Below are positions 39,801 through 46,928 of a stretch of 48,108 bases of DNA, in pieces. Position 1 is the stretch's first letter. Each line of letters starts with the position of its first letter. The stretch lies in assembly GCF_947331445.1 (NCBI RefSeq), contig NZ_CAMZOG010000029.1, positions 1-48,108 on the forward strand, written 5' to 3'. A model generated the notes under the pieces. It saw only the letters and a program-made list of their open reading frames with translations. It searched no databases and had not been told where the DNA came from. Source of the stretch: Parendozoicomonas sp. Alg238-R29. Its GTDB lineage: Bacteria > Pseudomonadota > Gammaproteobacteria > Pseudomonadales > Endozoicomonadaceae. Position numbers and translations under genes: made by a program.

Positions 39801-41393
39801 GCCCGAATCACTGATAGTGAAGCTGGTACCGGGCGTATTGAAATTTCAGAGAATGGAGGTTTTACCTGGCGTTCCATTAACCTGCAAGGTGTTGTTAAAA
39901 ACCCCAGCAAGATCGTTGAGGAAAAGCCGGACTTTCCGGACATACCCCTTCACAACTCCTTGGAAGCAATTGGTTTTTCGCCAGACCACACTGCGGAAGT
40001 TGTCGCCAAATGGCTGACATATCCGCCTAGTCACCCAAAATACCGCTATTTGATAGAAACATTCTGCCAAAGTACCTCCGCAGTTATTGCTGTCGATGGC
40101 AGCCTGACAGTGCGGGAAGTACAGCGCTGGCTGGAGGAGTACTGGTCTTACTGTACAGATACCGAGCGCAAACAATTGTTTATCGTTAGTTTTTTTAGGT
40201 ATCTCGACCAAAGGGCTACTCAAGAAAATTCTGAGGAAATCTGGAGCATTCACCGCACCTTGACACATTTTGTTGTACAAAAAAAATGGCTCCCCGCAGA
40301 CTTCCTGATGTCTCCGGTGCACTGCGTCAATGTGCTTATGAAACATGCTCACGACGTTCAGCTGCAAAGAAATATGGTTCATTACTACGAAGGGATACTC
40401 ACCAAAGAAATACGCCAGAACAAAGGCCTCGAGATAAAACCAAATCATCGTACACCGCCTCTCCAGAGACTGTACGAGGCTACCTGGAAAAAGCTCCACC
40501 ATGTGGAATCCACTCCCCTGAATCGGCAGTTGATGGGAGAGGTGCCCGATATAGGTTACAGGATGACACCGCCAGGCAAGCTGAACCTGGAGCGCATGAT
40601 CCAGCAGCAGTCTCCCTTTCAGATCAGCAAGTCTAAGCCTGTTCTACGCCCTGCCATGATTATTGCACCTGTTCATGAGCTCATGCATACATTCAAAGGG
40701 TGCTTGAGTAGAAAACTGCAATCCCCTGATTATAACGGTCTGACAACCTGGGAACTTCCTCCGGGACATATTTTAAAAAGTGATGTGATGGGTGACTTCT
40801 ATTTTCCATACATCTGGAAAGCATTTGCTCACTATCTTTACACGAAAGCCAAAGGAAAAAACAACAGTGTCAAACTGCTTTTTCCAACAGTTCAAGATCG
40901 AAGTTACACCCGATATGATTTCACTGATATAAGCCCCTTCTCTTTCAGGCTCAAAAAACCTGGATGGTTCAAAACTGCAAACTTCGAAGAGTTCTTTACC
41001 TTAATATCAAACCCTGAATATTTCTCCATTGAATGCAAGAGCGCCCTGATGCAGGAGCATCTGGCATCCCAGGCCTTTAACCAGCAGAACCTGTGCCTTC
41101 TGGGAGAACAGTCCATTAAAAAGGCTTTTAGCGGTTGGCTGGAAGCTATAGATAGAGAAGACGTGATCGCCTTTCTGGAACAGCAGGCAGAATGGATAGA
41201 GTACAAAGATAAAAGTCACAAGAAAGCCAGCAGGCTGGCGGAACACTACCGCTCGGGATTTGCAAGACAGCTCGAACTGGATCGCGAATTCGGAAAGCCG
41301 GAAAAGGCAACAAACCGGATGGGGGCTAATGACCCTGGCGGAATCATTGAGGATGTTCATCAACTCAGCGCCCCCAATGGGTTTTATAACTGA
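33858..41393 (+). CDS. Giant (2511-aa) multi-module AAA+ ATPase, function unknown
   Basis: A single uninterrupted frame; start ATG at 33858 with GGAG 9 bp upstream. Two AAA+ modules are clear. The first has Walker A GEAGSGKS at 888-895, Walker B IIDEAN with D1038-E1039, and GNTEKAPGRSLPASLRHQ. The second has Walker A GPPGRGKD at 1296-1303, a modified Walker B VVISEVNRI with S1353-E1354, and TINPHEFAG then SPALYSRF, like the midasin/McrB/MoxR-type AAA_5 class. Two further stretches (about 115-200, with ELVLLIDTRQMGAGNLAELN; about 489-585, with PIIINNLTCNQKLQNQLEGL) look like AAA modules without Walker A. Residues about 1925-2010 (GTCKDTIKALF, FGIPARI, RIEISENGGFTWRSINLQG) resemble a transglutaminase-like fold with C1949 but without the usual His. 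A basic bipartite motif lies at 39-52. No signal peptide or membrane helix is visible. The function is not known. A cytoplasmic remodelling machine or a translocated host-directed protein are both possible. Confidence 0.8.
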   Translation: MDRRDIEQSRHSGNNQAILFSEPPGPVECSPDTRRLPTRKRPIEQPGIRQKRICEISVASQMEVDPVTPPSPEPLIPKWEKLISDTFYIETDQDYQNLLNLCANKHPEAPVFLIRHPNDFDDHKLLRQVILPESDEGGEQQEQEGLIYSEKELVLLIDTRQMGAGNLAELNELFDQVPTFQGRALGKKCKCVVMVNKDMHIELGGSSTGKARGDFWRRQCKSTHSWTLDGMDTQAPLKDIPVLETTQQITQNDWIIDFQFCPDWRALLFGKALINAGGKAIYQPGVLHGVENQETQRKVVLKNAPWGNPDFELAIMELRHKGYFVANGRQISTGSLNLHQLDDKNRTTSQPHTFFQWGEPADASMFIINEDNFEECLATAAVINNRGIIYDTLADILQNHSGLRVSSKLSEEQWHRLEQRIGKLQQKRRLSGPVKVCTDAPAEQPLSIRDQPHEQMHEQMLKQVAVYRVDFPHHETEQLCHNIMQKQKQEPFLLTITPDLSLHDIVGDINIASIRRRTFETKASGFYQALQCGQPIIINNLTCNQKLQNQLEGLLQRPCCLIINGKRYSFPKAQIYVIRANSRAFQSPVWTRLPTSNRVISQWSETLLDQYGLDKTVNSKQCLQLNTFLECFHTVSSSSRRLWPFPHPQYCPAVLKKVLKYALHEQELWQLDTLTQECWRQAIKVAIINEYQGHDEVYAFLQQMLDLHFPPDPSSGFPEPSTPWVDQTCLKAFLQQHNYEIDLDILKSHFWQLSRAVNQWPAPATYPNKDFTRTHLYIPIARALVACCPEVSRKLLSQRLRLSNLHKSLPPDFDRAQCAQSIQYRKTQRYNATQQPEAMEDDNSNSGLHSLVDDLQRTSISNPALWEKVRERELMQALDVNNIVVLKGEAGSGKSYTANVVASKLAGNTTPVIINPGPQSNQSTLLRSQKAVHVATLNERSVQALNESYGNDVVQALYQLIHDECDSENTMDEDEYLTIELTPACKSRIKKRFPLNGEEIISLLKKYSDIKTVTVEGPILQWARQSVAKGESCILIIDEANLAPPELWAIFQGLASTPPYITYKGERVVITRQHKVIMTGNTEKAPGRSLPASLRHQAVTLFYQPLPRHVLQHSVLGKSLTPLFEQSSHPGGQKERAIEQILLLWEQYQVLLPDHELTARDLHEICDLLTLWLQNGKTCVSDQVLSELIWKACHETLAGGLPPDRQKLDSLYIWYQIHGGICAADAAPNIEQQVYQLTEQEFDQFYRSLPFSSTFTFEGEATRALAKKYWQVMKKNLSEVRKNQLMPGKHALLVEGPPGRGKDELWRHIHNHMVIKEQNHRSYIHMNAGLSHWDDLKEIVREAAESGNIVVISEVNRIPSQYLEEFNDLLTGHAHPGFLLIGTINPHEFAGREVFSPALYSRFVRHRIGDYSDSDLLRIAKNRTQLDETLATSVTRQHCTLRAMAIKSGCLALPCTSDLVSLLEHLSRLVHCTDEDVQILFQKQYHPYLLMAGVAQSDLTRAEEMDTDETDDDPASSTCQPALLKTLYHCFPKSGPIYMTYGQPESYDKATGQLRIGCGLNPEQAFIRATAVIIEGLWKESRMPTEFPQRGDTLARAVLAYWKQSFAQSLLLTAPLTETQKLAIISHFSPTLIEQKTLNRGDNQPILLQVKKQLADIAFKPSLAIYREVLVILATPIKEEWPTSCQTTTDIGPLPSEPQRTERTSLALPSGAQRREQISLALPSADDTRSYTVTPYYKGLAAADNRVKILIPDFDNEDETLFYKVNPLSECGYSDVEYTELTDTTLVHPPQVQGRKAVPLGDNQWHILPGLANHPQTRIVCIRVTPACRFELVQDRRTGLFLIKLWGGDLPGAQQREDYHVDFLIEPEPSRFIVDNEQLFLENSVSPAVWVNHHMNALCDEWKKEKNERYESFLELSYCRDYPLEDKLTIIETFLQSFETECDICVGTCKDTIKALFLYRPYAPQQKRFAFWLLATWFGIPARITDSEAGTGRIEISENGGFTWRSINLQGVVKNPSKIVEEKPDFPDIPLHNSLEAIGFSPDHTAEVVAKWLTYPPSHPKYRYLIETFCQSTSAVIAVDGSLTVREVQRWLEEYWSYCTDTERKQLFIVSFFRYLDQRATQENSEEIWSIHRTLTHFVVQKKWLPADFLMSPVHCVNVLMKHAHDVQLQRNMVHYYEGILTKEIRQNKGLEIKPNHRTPPLQRLYEATWKKLHHVESTPLNRQLMGEVPDIGYRMTPPGKLNLERMIQQQSPFQISKSKPVLRPAMIIAPVHELMHTFKGCLSRKLQSPDYNGLTTWELPPGHILKSDVMGDFYFPYIWKAFAHYLYTKAKGKNNSVKLLFPTVQDRSYTRYDFTDISPFSFRLKKPGWFKTANFEEFFTLISNPEYFSIECKSALMQEHLASQAFNQQNLCLLGEQSIKKAFSGWLEAIDREDVIAFLEQQAEWIEYKDKSHKKASRLAEHYRSGFARQLELDREFGKPEKATNRMGANDPGGIIEDVHQLSAPNGFYN
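38946..39029 (+). repeat. 42-bp in-frame tandem duplication inside the giant gene
   Basis: Two adjacent 14-codon units read EPQRTERTSLALPS (residues 1697-1710) and GAQRREQISLALPS (1711-1724). They sit in a linker between the second AAA module and the C-terminal half. The units have diverged, so the duplication is not recent. Confidence 0.75.
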
Positions 41394-41398
41394 ACGCT

Positions 41399-41677
41399 GT
41401 GCAGAAAATGCTTTTATGCCCTGAAAATATAAGTATTCATCGGAAAATGATGAGCCAAGTCACACACAGCGTACGGTTTTGTTTTAGACTGGAGGCAGAT
41501 TCGGCGTGGTACACTCGAGAGGGCTACTCGGACAGGAGCAGGAATAGACAGGAGCAGGAATGGAGTAGATTCAAGCCAGTTCTCAAGGAATCATATGTGA
41601 ACAAGCCGAGGAACAAGCCCCTGCAGCGCATTCCGCTAAAGGGTTCTTGGGAAGAACTTGACAATAACGAGCCCTAA
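41399..41677 (+). CDS. Doubtful 92-aa open frame after the giant gene
   Basis: It begins at GTG 41399, five bases after the giant gene's stop, without a convincing ribosome site. The protein is basic and low-complexity (SDRSRNRQEQEWSRFKP), partly encoded by a short tandem DNA repeat, and resembles no family I know. It could be a small downstream gene of the same transcript, but a chance frame is equally likely. Confidence 0.25.
   Translation: MQKMLLCPENISIHRKMMSQVTHSVRFCFRLEADSAWYTREGYSDRSRNRQEQEWSRFKPVLKESYVNKPRNKPLQRIPLKGSWEELDNNEP
41531..41562 (+). repeat. 16-bp tandem repeat
   Basis: GACAGGAGCAGGAATA is followed at once by GACAGGAGCAGGAATG, two copies differing only in the last base, between the giant gene and the stress-protein gene. 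Confidence 0.8.
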
Positions 41678-41688
41678 GGAATCCAAAC

Positions 41689-42129
41689 ATGAGCCTTTAT
41701 CAACATATTCTGGTGGCCATTGACCTGACCGAAGAAGCTGATGCGGTTCTGGAAAAGGCGCGCAGCATCGCCGAAGCCAACAACGCCAAGCTCACCCTCG
41801 TTCATGTTGTTGAACCTCTCAGTGTTGCTTATGGCAGCGATATCCCCCTAGATCTCACTACTCTTCAAGATGAAATTACCCAACAGGCACGAGAACGCAT
41901 CGCCAAGCTGGCTGACAAAATCCATGTCGAAAAAGGTGAGCAGCATGTAGTTTATGGGCGCCCGGAACGGGAAGTTCACCGTATCGCTGAAGAAGCAGAC
42001 ATAGATCTTGTTGTGGTCGGTAGTCACGGACGCCACGGCCTTGCTCTGATTCTGGGTTCAACCTCCACCAGTATTCTTCACGGTGCATCTTGTGATGTAC
42101 TGGCTGTAAGGGTTGGCAAGCACGGCTGA
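41689..42129 (+). CDS. Universal stress protein, UspA family
   Basis: A single-domain UspA-type protein of 146 aa, cytoplasmic. The ATP-binding signature G-x2-G-x9-G-(S/T) is present as VVGSHGRHGLALILGSTSTS (about 111-130), so an ATP-binding subtype is expected. The N-terminal strand YQHILVAIDLTEEAD carries the conserved Asp. Start: ATG at 41689 preceded by AAGGA. Such proteins support survival under starvation and stress. It is probably a separate transcript followed by a weak hairpin. Confidence 0.93.
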   Translation: MSLYQHILVAIDLTEEADAVLEKARSIAEANNAKLTLVHVVEPLSVAYGSDIPLDLTTLQDEITQQARERIAKLADKIHVEKGEQHVVYGRPEREVHRIAEEADIDLVVVGSHGRHGLALILGSTSTSILHGASCDVLAVRVGKHG

Positions 42130-42142
42130 TCAACCATTTTAC

Positions 42143-42164
42143 GAGAGCTGCAATGGCAGCTCTC
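42143..42164 (+). terminator. Hairpin after the universal stress protein gene
   Basis: Arms GAGAGCTGC (42143-42151) and GCAGCTCTC (42156-42164) with an AATG loop lie 13 bp past the stop codon. The T-run after it is missing (CCTACT), so it is only a possible terminator. Confidence 0.45.
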
Positions 42165-42289
42165 CCTACTGATCCCATCCTGCAAACCTCTACTTTTCAT
42201 AGAGTTAGATAAGAAACCTACATATCTTTATCCAATGTAAACGACTACAATCGGGTAATTTCCAGCCAGATACTACACGTCAATACTCG

Positions 42290-42973
42290 ATGGCTTCATT
42301 CCAGACTCACCTGATCGTTGCCAGCACTCTTACTGGTGCGCTGTCAGTCACCGCACTGTATGCAGATCTGGTCACTCCAGTGACAGCGATGATTCTCTGG
42401 GGTATTGGAACACTTAGCGGTTTATTGCCCGATATCGATTCTGAAAGCTCACTCTCCCTGCAGCTGTTATCCAGTCTATTTCTAGTCGCTGTTGCCGCAG
42501 TTATGGTGAATCATCTTAGTGAAACAACCCCACTACTGTGGAATCTTGCCACAGTAACCGGGACCCTTCTGGCGCTCCGTTTGATGATTATTCCCCTGTG
42601 CAGCAAAATCATGGTTCACAGGGGTAACTGCCACTCCCTTCTGGCAGCTTTGGCCACTTCGCTATCAACCATTTTCATCTCAATCCATTTTCTGAGTGTG
42701 CCGGTCCAAACCGGTTATATGATGGGGTTATTTGCAGGAACAGGATTTATTATTCACCTGATACTGGATGAACTCTACTCAATCAATATCGGAAAAGGAA
42801 AGGTAAAAAAGTCCTTTGGCTCCGCCATCAAACCTTTTGCAAGAAAGTCACCGACCTCCTCTGTGGTGATGACAGCACTCTGCGCCGCTGAACTTTGGTG
42901 GCTGCCAGAACCCCAATCCCTGCAGGTTGTCCTGCAGAGACTGGTGCAAACTTCATGGAAAGCGTTGAGCTAA
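42290..42973 (+). CDS. YdjM-type membrane-bound metal-dependent hydrolase family protein
   Basis: A 227-aa inner-membrane protein of the YdjM/DUF457 class. The family motifs are visible: LLPDIDSESS (about 45-54), HRGNCHSL (about 110-117) and IHLILDELYSIN (about 161-172). These hold the acidic and histidine residues thought to bind metal. Several hydrophobic helices separate them (about 10-40, 62-78, 84-100, 118-137, 143-160). In E. coli ydjM is LexA-controlled, but no SOS box is seen upstream here. The 3' end abuts the convergent uup gene without a gap. Confidence 0.85.
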   Translation: MASFQTHLIVASTLTGALSVTALYADLVTPVTAMILWGIGTLSGLLPDIDSESSLSLQLLSSLFLVAVAAVMVNHLSETTPLLWNLATVTGTLLALRLMIIPLCSKIMVHRGNCHSLLAALATSLSTIFISIHFLSVPVQTGYMMGLFAGTGFIIHLILDELYSINIGKGKVKKSFGSAIKPFARKSPTSSVVMTALCAAELWWLPEPQSLQVVLQRLVQTSWKALS

Positions 42974-44887
42974 CTACTGCATATCTTCCAACTCACTCCA
43001 GCGCTCCATTTTGGCTTCGAGTCGTTCGTTCACTTCAGTGAGGCGCGCCAAAGTTGACTGCACGGCCTCCTGATCCTGTTGATAAAAGGCATTAGAAGCT
43101 GTCTGCTCCTCGAGTGACGCTAACTCTTCTTCCAGCTTCTCAATTTCACCAGGCAGCATGTCCAGCTCACGCTGCAGTTTATAACTTAGCTTTTTCTTTT
43201 TAACCGGTGCTGGTTCAGCAATGGGAGTTTCTACTGGTTTTAAAACTTCCTCCATGGTCGTGACCTTACCGCCATCACCTGTAGCAGACAGACGATCAAT
43301 ACTACCACCCTGGCGTAACCAGTCTTCAAAACCACCAATATATTCCCGAACAACTCCATTGCCTTCAAAGACCAGAGAGCCGCTGACGACATTATCCAGA
43401 AAATCCCTATCGTGACTCACCAGCAATACTGTGCCTGGGAATTCAACCAGAATACTTTCCAGCAGCTCCAGAGTTTCCACATCCAGATCGTTGGTCGGTT
43501 CGTCGAGCACGAGTACGTTGGCAGGTTTACTGAAAAGGCGAGCCAGAAGCAGACGATTACGCTCACCACCAGACAATGCTTTTACAGGTACCCGGGTACG
43601 CTGGGGAGGGAATAAAAAATCTTCCAAGTAGCTGATGATATGTCGATCCCGGCCATTAATGGAGATTTTCTCCCGCCCTTCTGCAACGTTATCAATAACC
43701 GTTTTCTCAAGATCAAGCTGGCCACGCATTTGATCGAAGTAAGCCACTTCCATCTTGGTACCGCGCTTCACTTCGCCATTCTGGGGTTCAAGATCCCCCA
43801 ACAGGATTTTCAGCAAAGTGGATTTACCGACACCGTTGGCACCAATCAAACCGATCTTGTCACCTCGCATCAGGGTGAAATCAAGATCCTTCATCAACAG
43901 GCCATCACTGTAACCGTGAGTCAGGCCTGTCGCTTCAACAACCAGTTTTCCGGAGCGGTCAGCCGACTCAACTTTAAAGTCAGCTTTGCCTTGCAGGTTG
44001 CGACGCTCCATTCGCTCAGAGCGTAGCTTCTCCAATGCTCTTACCCGACCTTCATTCCGAGTACGACGAGCTTTAATACCCTGTCGTATCCAAACTTCTT
44101 CCTGAGCCAGCTTCTTATCAAACAAAGCATTCTGGGTTTGCTCAACCTCCAGAGCATGGGCTTTACGCTCCAAATACTCCTCATAGTTGCACTCCCAGTT
44201 GGATAAATTGCCGCGATCCAGCTCAATAATGCGAGTAGCGAGAGATTTCAGAAATGCCCGATCGTGGGTAATAAATAACAGCGCCCCACGGAAATCCTTC
44301 ATCTGCTTTTCCAGCCAGGCGATAGTGATGATATCCAAATGGTTGGTCGGTTCATCCAGCAATAGAATATCAGGATCAGAGACCAGAGCTCGGGCCAGTT
44401 CCACCCGACGACGCCAACCACCAGATAACTCACCCATGGTTTTGTCCGCAGGCAGCTGCAACCGTTCGAGAATCTGGTCAACACGTTGTTGTAACTGCCA
44501 GCCATCCAAGGCTTCCAGCTCATGTTGAACGCGTTCAAAACGCTTCATATCTGCATCGGTTTCAATGTGGTGCGCCAGCGTATGCCACTCAGCCAAAAGC
44601 TTACCTGCACGGTCAAGTCCACCAGCTACGACATCATATACCGTTTGATCATCCGCCAGTGGCAGATCCTGGTTAAGCCAGCCGACTTTAACGCCGTCGT
44701 CTTTGCGTACAACACCATCATCCGGGAGGATCTTCCCGGAAGCCAACCGCATCAGTGTGGATTTACCGGCACCATTGCGACCGATCAGACACACCCGCTC
44801 GCCGGGTTCAATCTGGAAGCTGGCTTTGTCCAGCAGTGGCTGGTCACCATAGGCGACAGAAACATCGTCGAAACGTAACAAAGGCAT
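42974..44887 (-). CDS. uup: ABC-F ATPase Uup
   Basis: A soluble protein with two ABC domains and no membrane part. ABC-F proteins act on ribosomes, and Uup has been linked to DNA transposon precise-excision frequency and ribosome function. Domain 1 has Walker A GRNGAGKST (about 37-45), signature LSGGWRRRVELARAL and LLLDEPTNHLD. A linker (about 230-290, KAHALEVEQTQNALFDKK) precedes domain 2 with GANGVGKST (about 348), LSGGERNRLLLARL and LVLDEPTNDLD. The charged C-terminal coiled coil (about 565-637, LQRELDMLPGEIEKLEEELA) is the Uup-specific DNA-binding tail. The 637-aa length is typical. Confidence 0.94.
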   Translation of the reverse strand: MPLLRFDDVSVAYGDQPLLDKASFQIEPGERVCLIGRNGAGKSTLMRLASGKILPDDGVVRKDDGVKVGWLNQDLPLADDQTVYDVVAGGLDRAGKLLAEWHTLAHHIETDADMKRFERVQHELEALDGWQLQQRVDQILERLQLPADKTMGELSGGWRRRVELARALVSDPDILLLDEPTNHLDIITIAWLEKQMKDFRGALLFITHDRAFLKSLATRIIELDRGNLSNWECNYEEYLERKAHALEVEQTQNALFDKKLAQEEVWIRQGIKARRTRNEGRVRALEKLRSERMERRNLQGKADFKVESADRSGKLVVEATGLTHGYSDGLLMKDLDFTLMRGDKIGLIGANGVGKSTLLKILLGDLEPQNGEVKRGTKMEVAYFDQMRGQLDLEKTVIDNVAEGREKISINGRDRHIISYLEDFLFPPQRTRVPVKALSGGERNRLLLARLFSKPANVLVLDEPTNDLDVETLELLESILVEFPGTVLLVSHDRDFLDNVVSGSLVFEGNGVVREYIGGFEDWLRQGGSIDRLSATGDGGKVTTMEEVLKPVETPIAEPAPVKKKKLSYKLQRELDMLPGEIEKLEEELASLEEQTASNAFYQQDQEAVQSTLARLTEVNERLEAKMERWSELEDMQ

Positions 44888-44955
44888 GGAGTTGAGGTCC
44901 GTCTATACAAAAATGGCGCTAGGATAACGCTTTTCCTGTCGGCCTGAAATCTTCG

Positions 44956-46734
44956 CTACATGACCAGGCAAATTTCTCTGGTGCGTTTCGGGGCTGGTGC
45001 ACTTTCGAGAGTGAGGCCTGGGCGTTTTCGAGAATGCGAAGACTGCAGAAATGCCCAGTTCGGGTAGACTAACAGGATTTTAATGTCTCTGCGCACATCA
45101 TCACTAACATAATCTATAGGTTTCTTGCCATAGCTGTTGGTGACGTAAGGATCAGCACCTGAAGCTATTAGATGGCTTACTGCCCGTTTATAGCCTGCCT
45201 GAACCGCAAGAGATAATAGAGTGTTATGATGCTCATCAACCGGCCAGTTCACTCTGCTGCCACGCTCGTCAAAGTTCTGCTGAAAGTATCTCTTTGAAGT
45301 CAACCAACTTAAAAGCTCAATCGTTTCATTTTCGGAAATCTTAGCCCGAGATTGGTACCAAATATCTATAGGAGGACGACGACCATCTTCAGCTGTAAAG
45401 AGAGAGCAGCCATAGCCTGTCAGGACTTCAATAATTTCGGTATTCCCTATGCGACAAGCAAGTTCAAACAGAGTTTCATTTGTATCATCATAGGGCAAGC
45501 GAGCCAGCGATTGTGCGCTATGGCCTGAATTTTTCACCCAGCCATCTATAAGGTTTTTGGTTATATCCAATGACTTCCCTTTTTTCAGACAATAGGCCTG
45601 TGTTGCAAGCTTATTTACAGAGCTGTCTTTCCGGGATGCTTCTAACCATTGTTGTGTTGTGTGTCTTGCGAGCAGCGTGCAAATTAAACCTCTATCCCAT
45701 CGCTCAATCGCCATATCCAAAAGAGTCTCACCCCGGTCATTAATAGCCAAAAAGTTACCTTTATCATATTTAATAAAGACCTTGATCATCTCGATGTTAG
45801 AGGGTGATTTTTGTGTGCGTATGACGTTGTGAAGTGCTGTTTCTCCAAGAGCATTAACCTCTTCACAGCTGATTCCTTCTTTGATCAAGAGTTCGAGTAT
45901 TTCTGCATTGGGAGCCAGGAAGGCATACTCCCAGTTCAGAGGGTCAGGAGTGGCGTTTGATTCAATAAGAAACTGAAGCACCTTAGTATCTGCCGCTTCC
46001 AGAGCCAAACGAAATAGACTTGACCCATTGTCTTTACAGTTAACGACTCCATTTTGTACAAGAAGCTCAATCATCGGCAGGACTGTGCTATTTGGCCCGG
46101 CCCTCTCTCCCATCGGATGGTTTCTATAGAACCACGGTAATAAGTCCGCATATCCATCCCCCAAAAGCACACCACTATGATACATCATGGCTTTTACAAG
46201 CTCTGTGTCGTTACTGAATACAGCAAGGTGAAACAGGCTGACTGGGTTTTCTCTATCCAGCCCGAAATGCCAAGCTTCTAAATCAATCTTCTTACCTTTG
46301 CACACCACAATCGAGTAGGCGCGGTTCAAGGCTTCACTTCTTTCTTCTTCATCAGTGGAACGAACAGCCTGCAGCAGAGAGTCTAACAGCACTTTTTCTG
46401 AGGCAGAGAGATATGCCAGTTTTGAGGTAAAGAGCCCTGCCAGGCAAAAGCAGAGTCTTACTCTGTAAGGGACAATGCTTTGTGAACAGGGGCAAAGAAT
46501 ATCTTCCTTGTTTTCAGAGCTGGTTCTCCCTTCAACACAAATAGAGCACAGATTGTGTCCGCATGGGAGTTTTGCAACTATCCGCCGATCCAGACAATGA
46601 TTGCATTGAGTAAAATCCAGAGGAGCAAGTCGAACATTGGAGAATGGTACGCCAGGCAAAGAGAAACTTCTTGCTTCCTGCTGTCCGGTAATGTAAGGCA
46701 AAAAACTCTTCAGCGTAGCTGTCAATGGCCTCAT
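44956..46734 (-). CDS. RING-type zinc finger plus ankyrin repeat protein
   Basis: The 592-aa frame starts at ATG 46734 with AAAGGTG upstream. Residues 44-83 form a RING-like cross-brace: C44-x2-C47, C58-G-H60-x2-C63-x2-C66, then C81-P-C83. The last pair has one residue between the cysteines instead of the usual two. From about 150 to 570 there are several ankyrin-type repeats, for example FHLAVFSNDTELVKAMM, GETALHNVIRTQ, LLSLAVQAGYKRAVSHLIASGADPY with the following GKKPIDYV. The C-terminus is basic and nuclear-localisation-like (RKRPGLTLESAPAPKRTREI). RING proteins with binding repeats are E3 ubiquitin ligases in eukaryotes and in some pathogen effectors. Ligase activity is an inference. It is divergent from the efflux adaptor gene. 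Confidence 0.8.
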   Translation of the reverse strand: MRPLTATLKSFLPYITGQQEARSFSLPGVPFSNVRLAPLDFTQCNHCLDRRIVAKLPCGHNLCSICVEGRTSSENKEDILCPCSQSIVPYRVRLCFCLAGLFTSKLAYLSASEKVLLDSLLQAVRSTDEEERSEALNRAYSIVVCKGKKIDLEAWHFGLDRENPVSLFHLAVFSNDTELVKAMMYHSGVLLGDGYADLLPWFYRNHPMGERAGPNSTVLPMIELLVQNGVVNCKDNGSSLFRLALEAADTKVLQFLIESNATPDPLNWEYAFLAPNAEILELLIKEGISCEEVNALGETALHNVIRTQKSPSNIEMIKVFIKYDKGNFLAINDRGETLLDMAIERWDRGLICTLLARHTTQQWLEASRKDSSVNKLATQAYCLKKGKSLDITKNLIDGWVKNSGHSAQSLARLPYDDTNETLFELACRIGNTEIIEVLTGYGCSLFTAEDGRRPPIDIWYQSRAKISENETIELLSWLTSKRYFQQNFDERGSRVNWPVDEHHNTLLSLAVQAGYKRAVSHLIASGADPYVTNSYGKKPIDYVSDDVRRDIKILLVYPNWAFLQSSHSRKRPGLTLESAPAPKRTREICLVM

Positions 46735-46852
46735 TTATACACCTTTCTTGCGAAATACAAAGGCTTCAAAAATAATTGACTGGCGTGGCATTTACACTAA
46801 CAGTGCTGCAAGCAAACCCCTTCAAAAAAAGCTGAAATAGACACCTTAAACT

Positions 46853-46876
46853 TACATACATTTGTGAATGTATGTA
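46853..46876. promoter_or_regulatory. AcrR-type operator palindrome
   Basis: Perfect 10-bp arms TACATACATT (46853-46862) and AATGTATGTA (46867-46876) are separated by TGTG. Arms and spacer equal the known E. coli AcrR operator at acrAB. It lies 52 bp before the adaptor start codon and 118 bp from the start codon of the divergent RING-ankyrin gene. Confidence 0.85.
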
Positions 46877-46928
46877 TTATGAAAGCATTACAAATAGGGT
46901 ATTTCTCCTTTCCTCCCCCAAGATAACT

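Noticed and set aside
33858-41393. The giant gene as part of an McrBC or MoxR-VWA defence or chaperone system
   Set aside because: No McrC-type nuclease or VWA-domain gene is adjacent, and the chain is far longer than those proteins.
38946-41562. A CRISPR-like array from the short tandem repeats at 38946 and 41531
   Set aside because: Only two copies each with no spacers; the first is an in-frame coding duplication.
42180-42289. A LexA box upstream of the YdjM-type gene, since E. coli ydjM is SOS-controlled
   Set aside because: No CTG-N10-CAG site is present between the stress-protein gene and the start codon.
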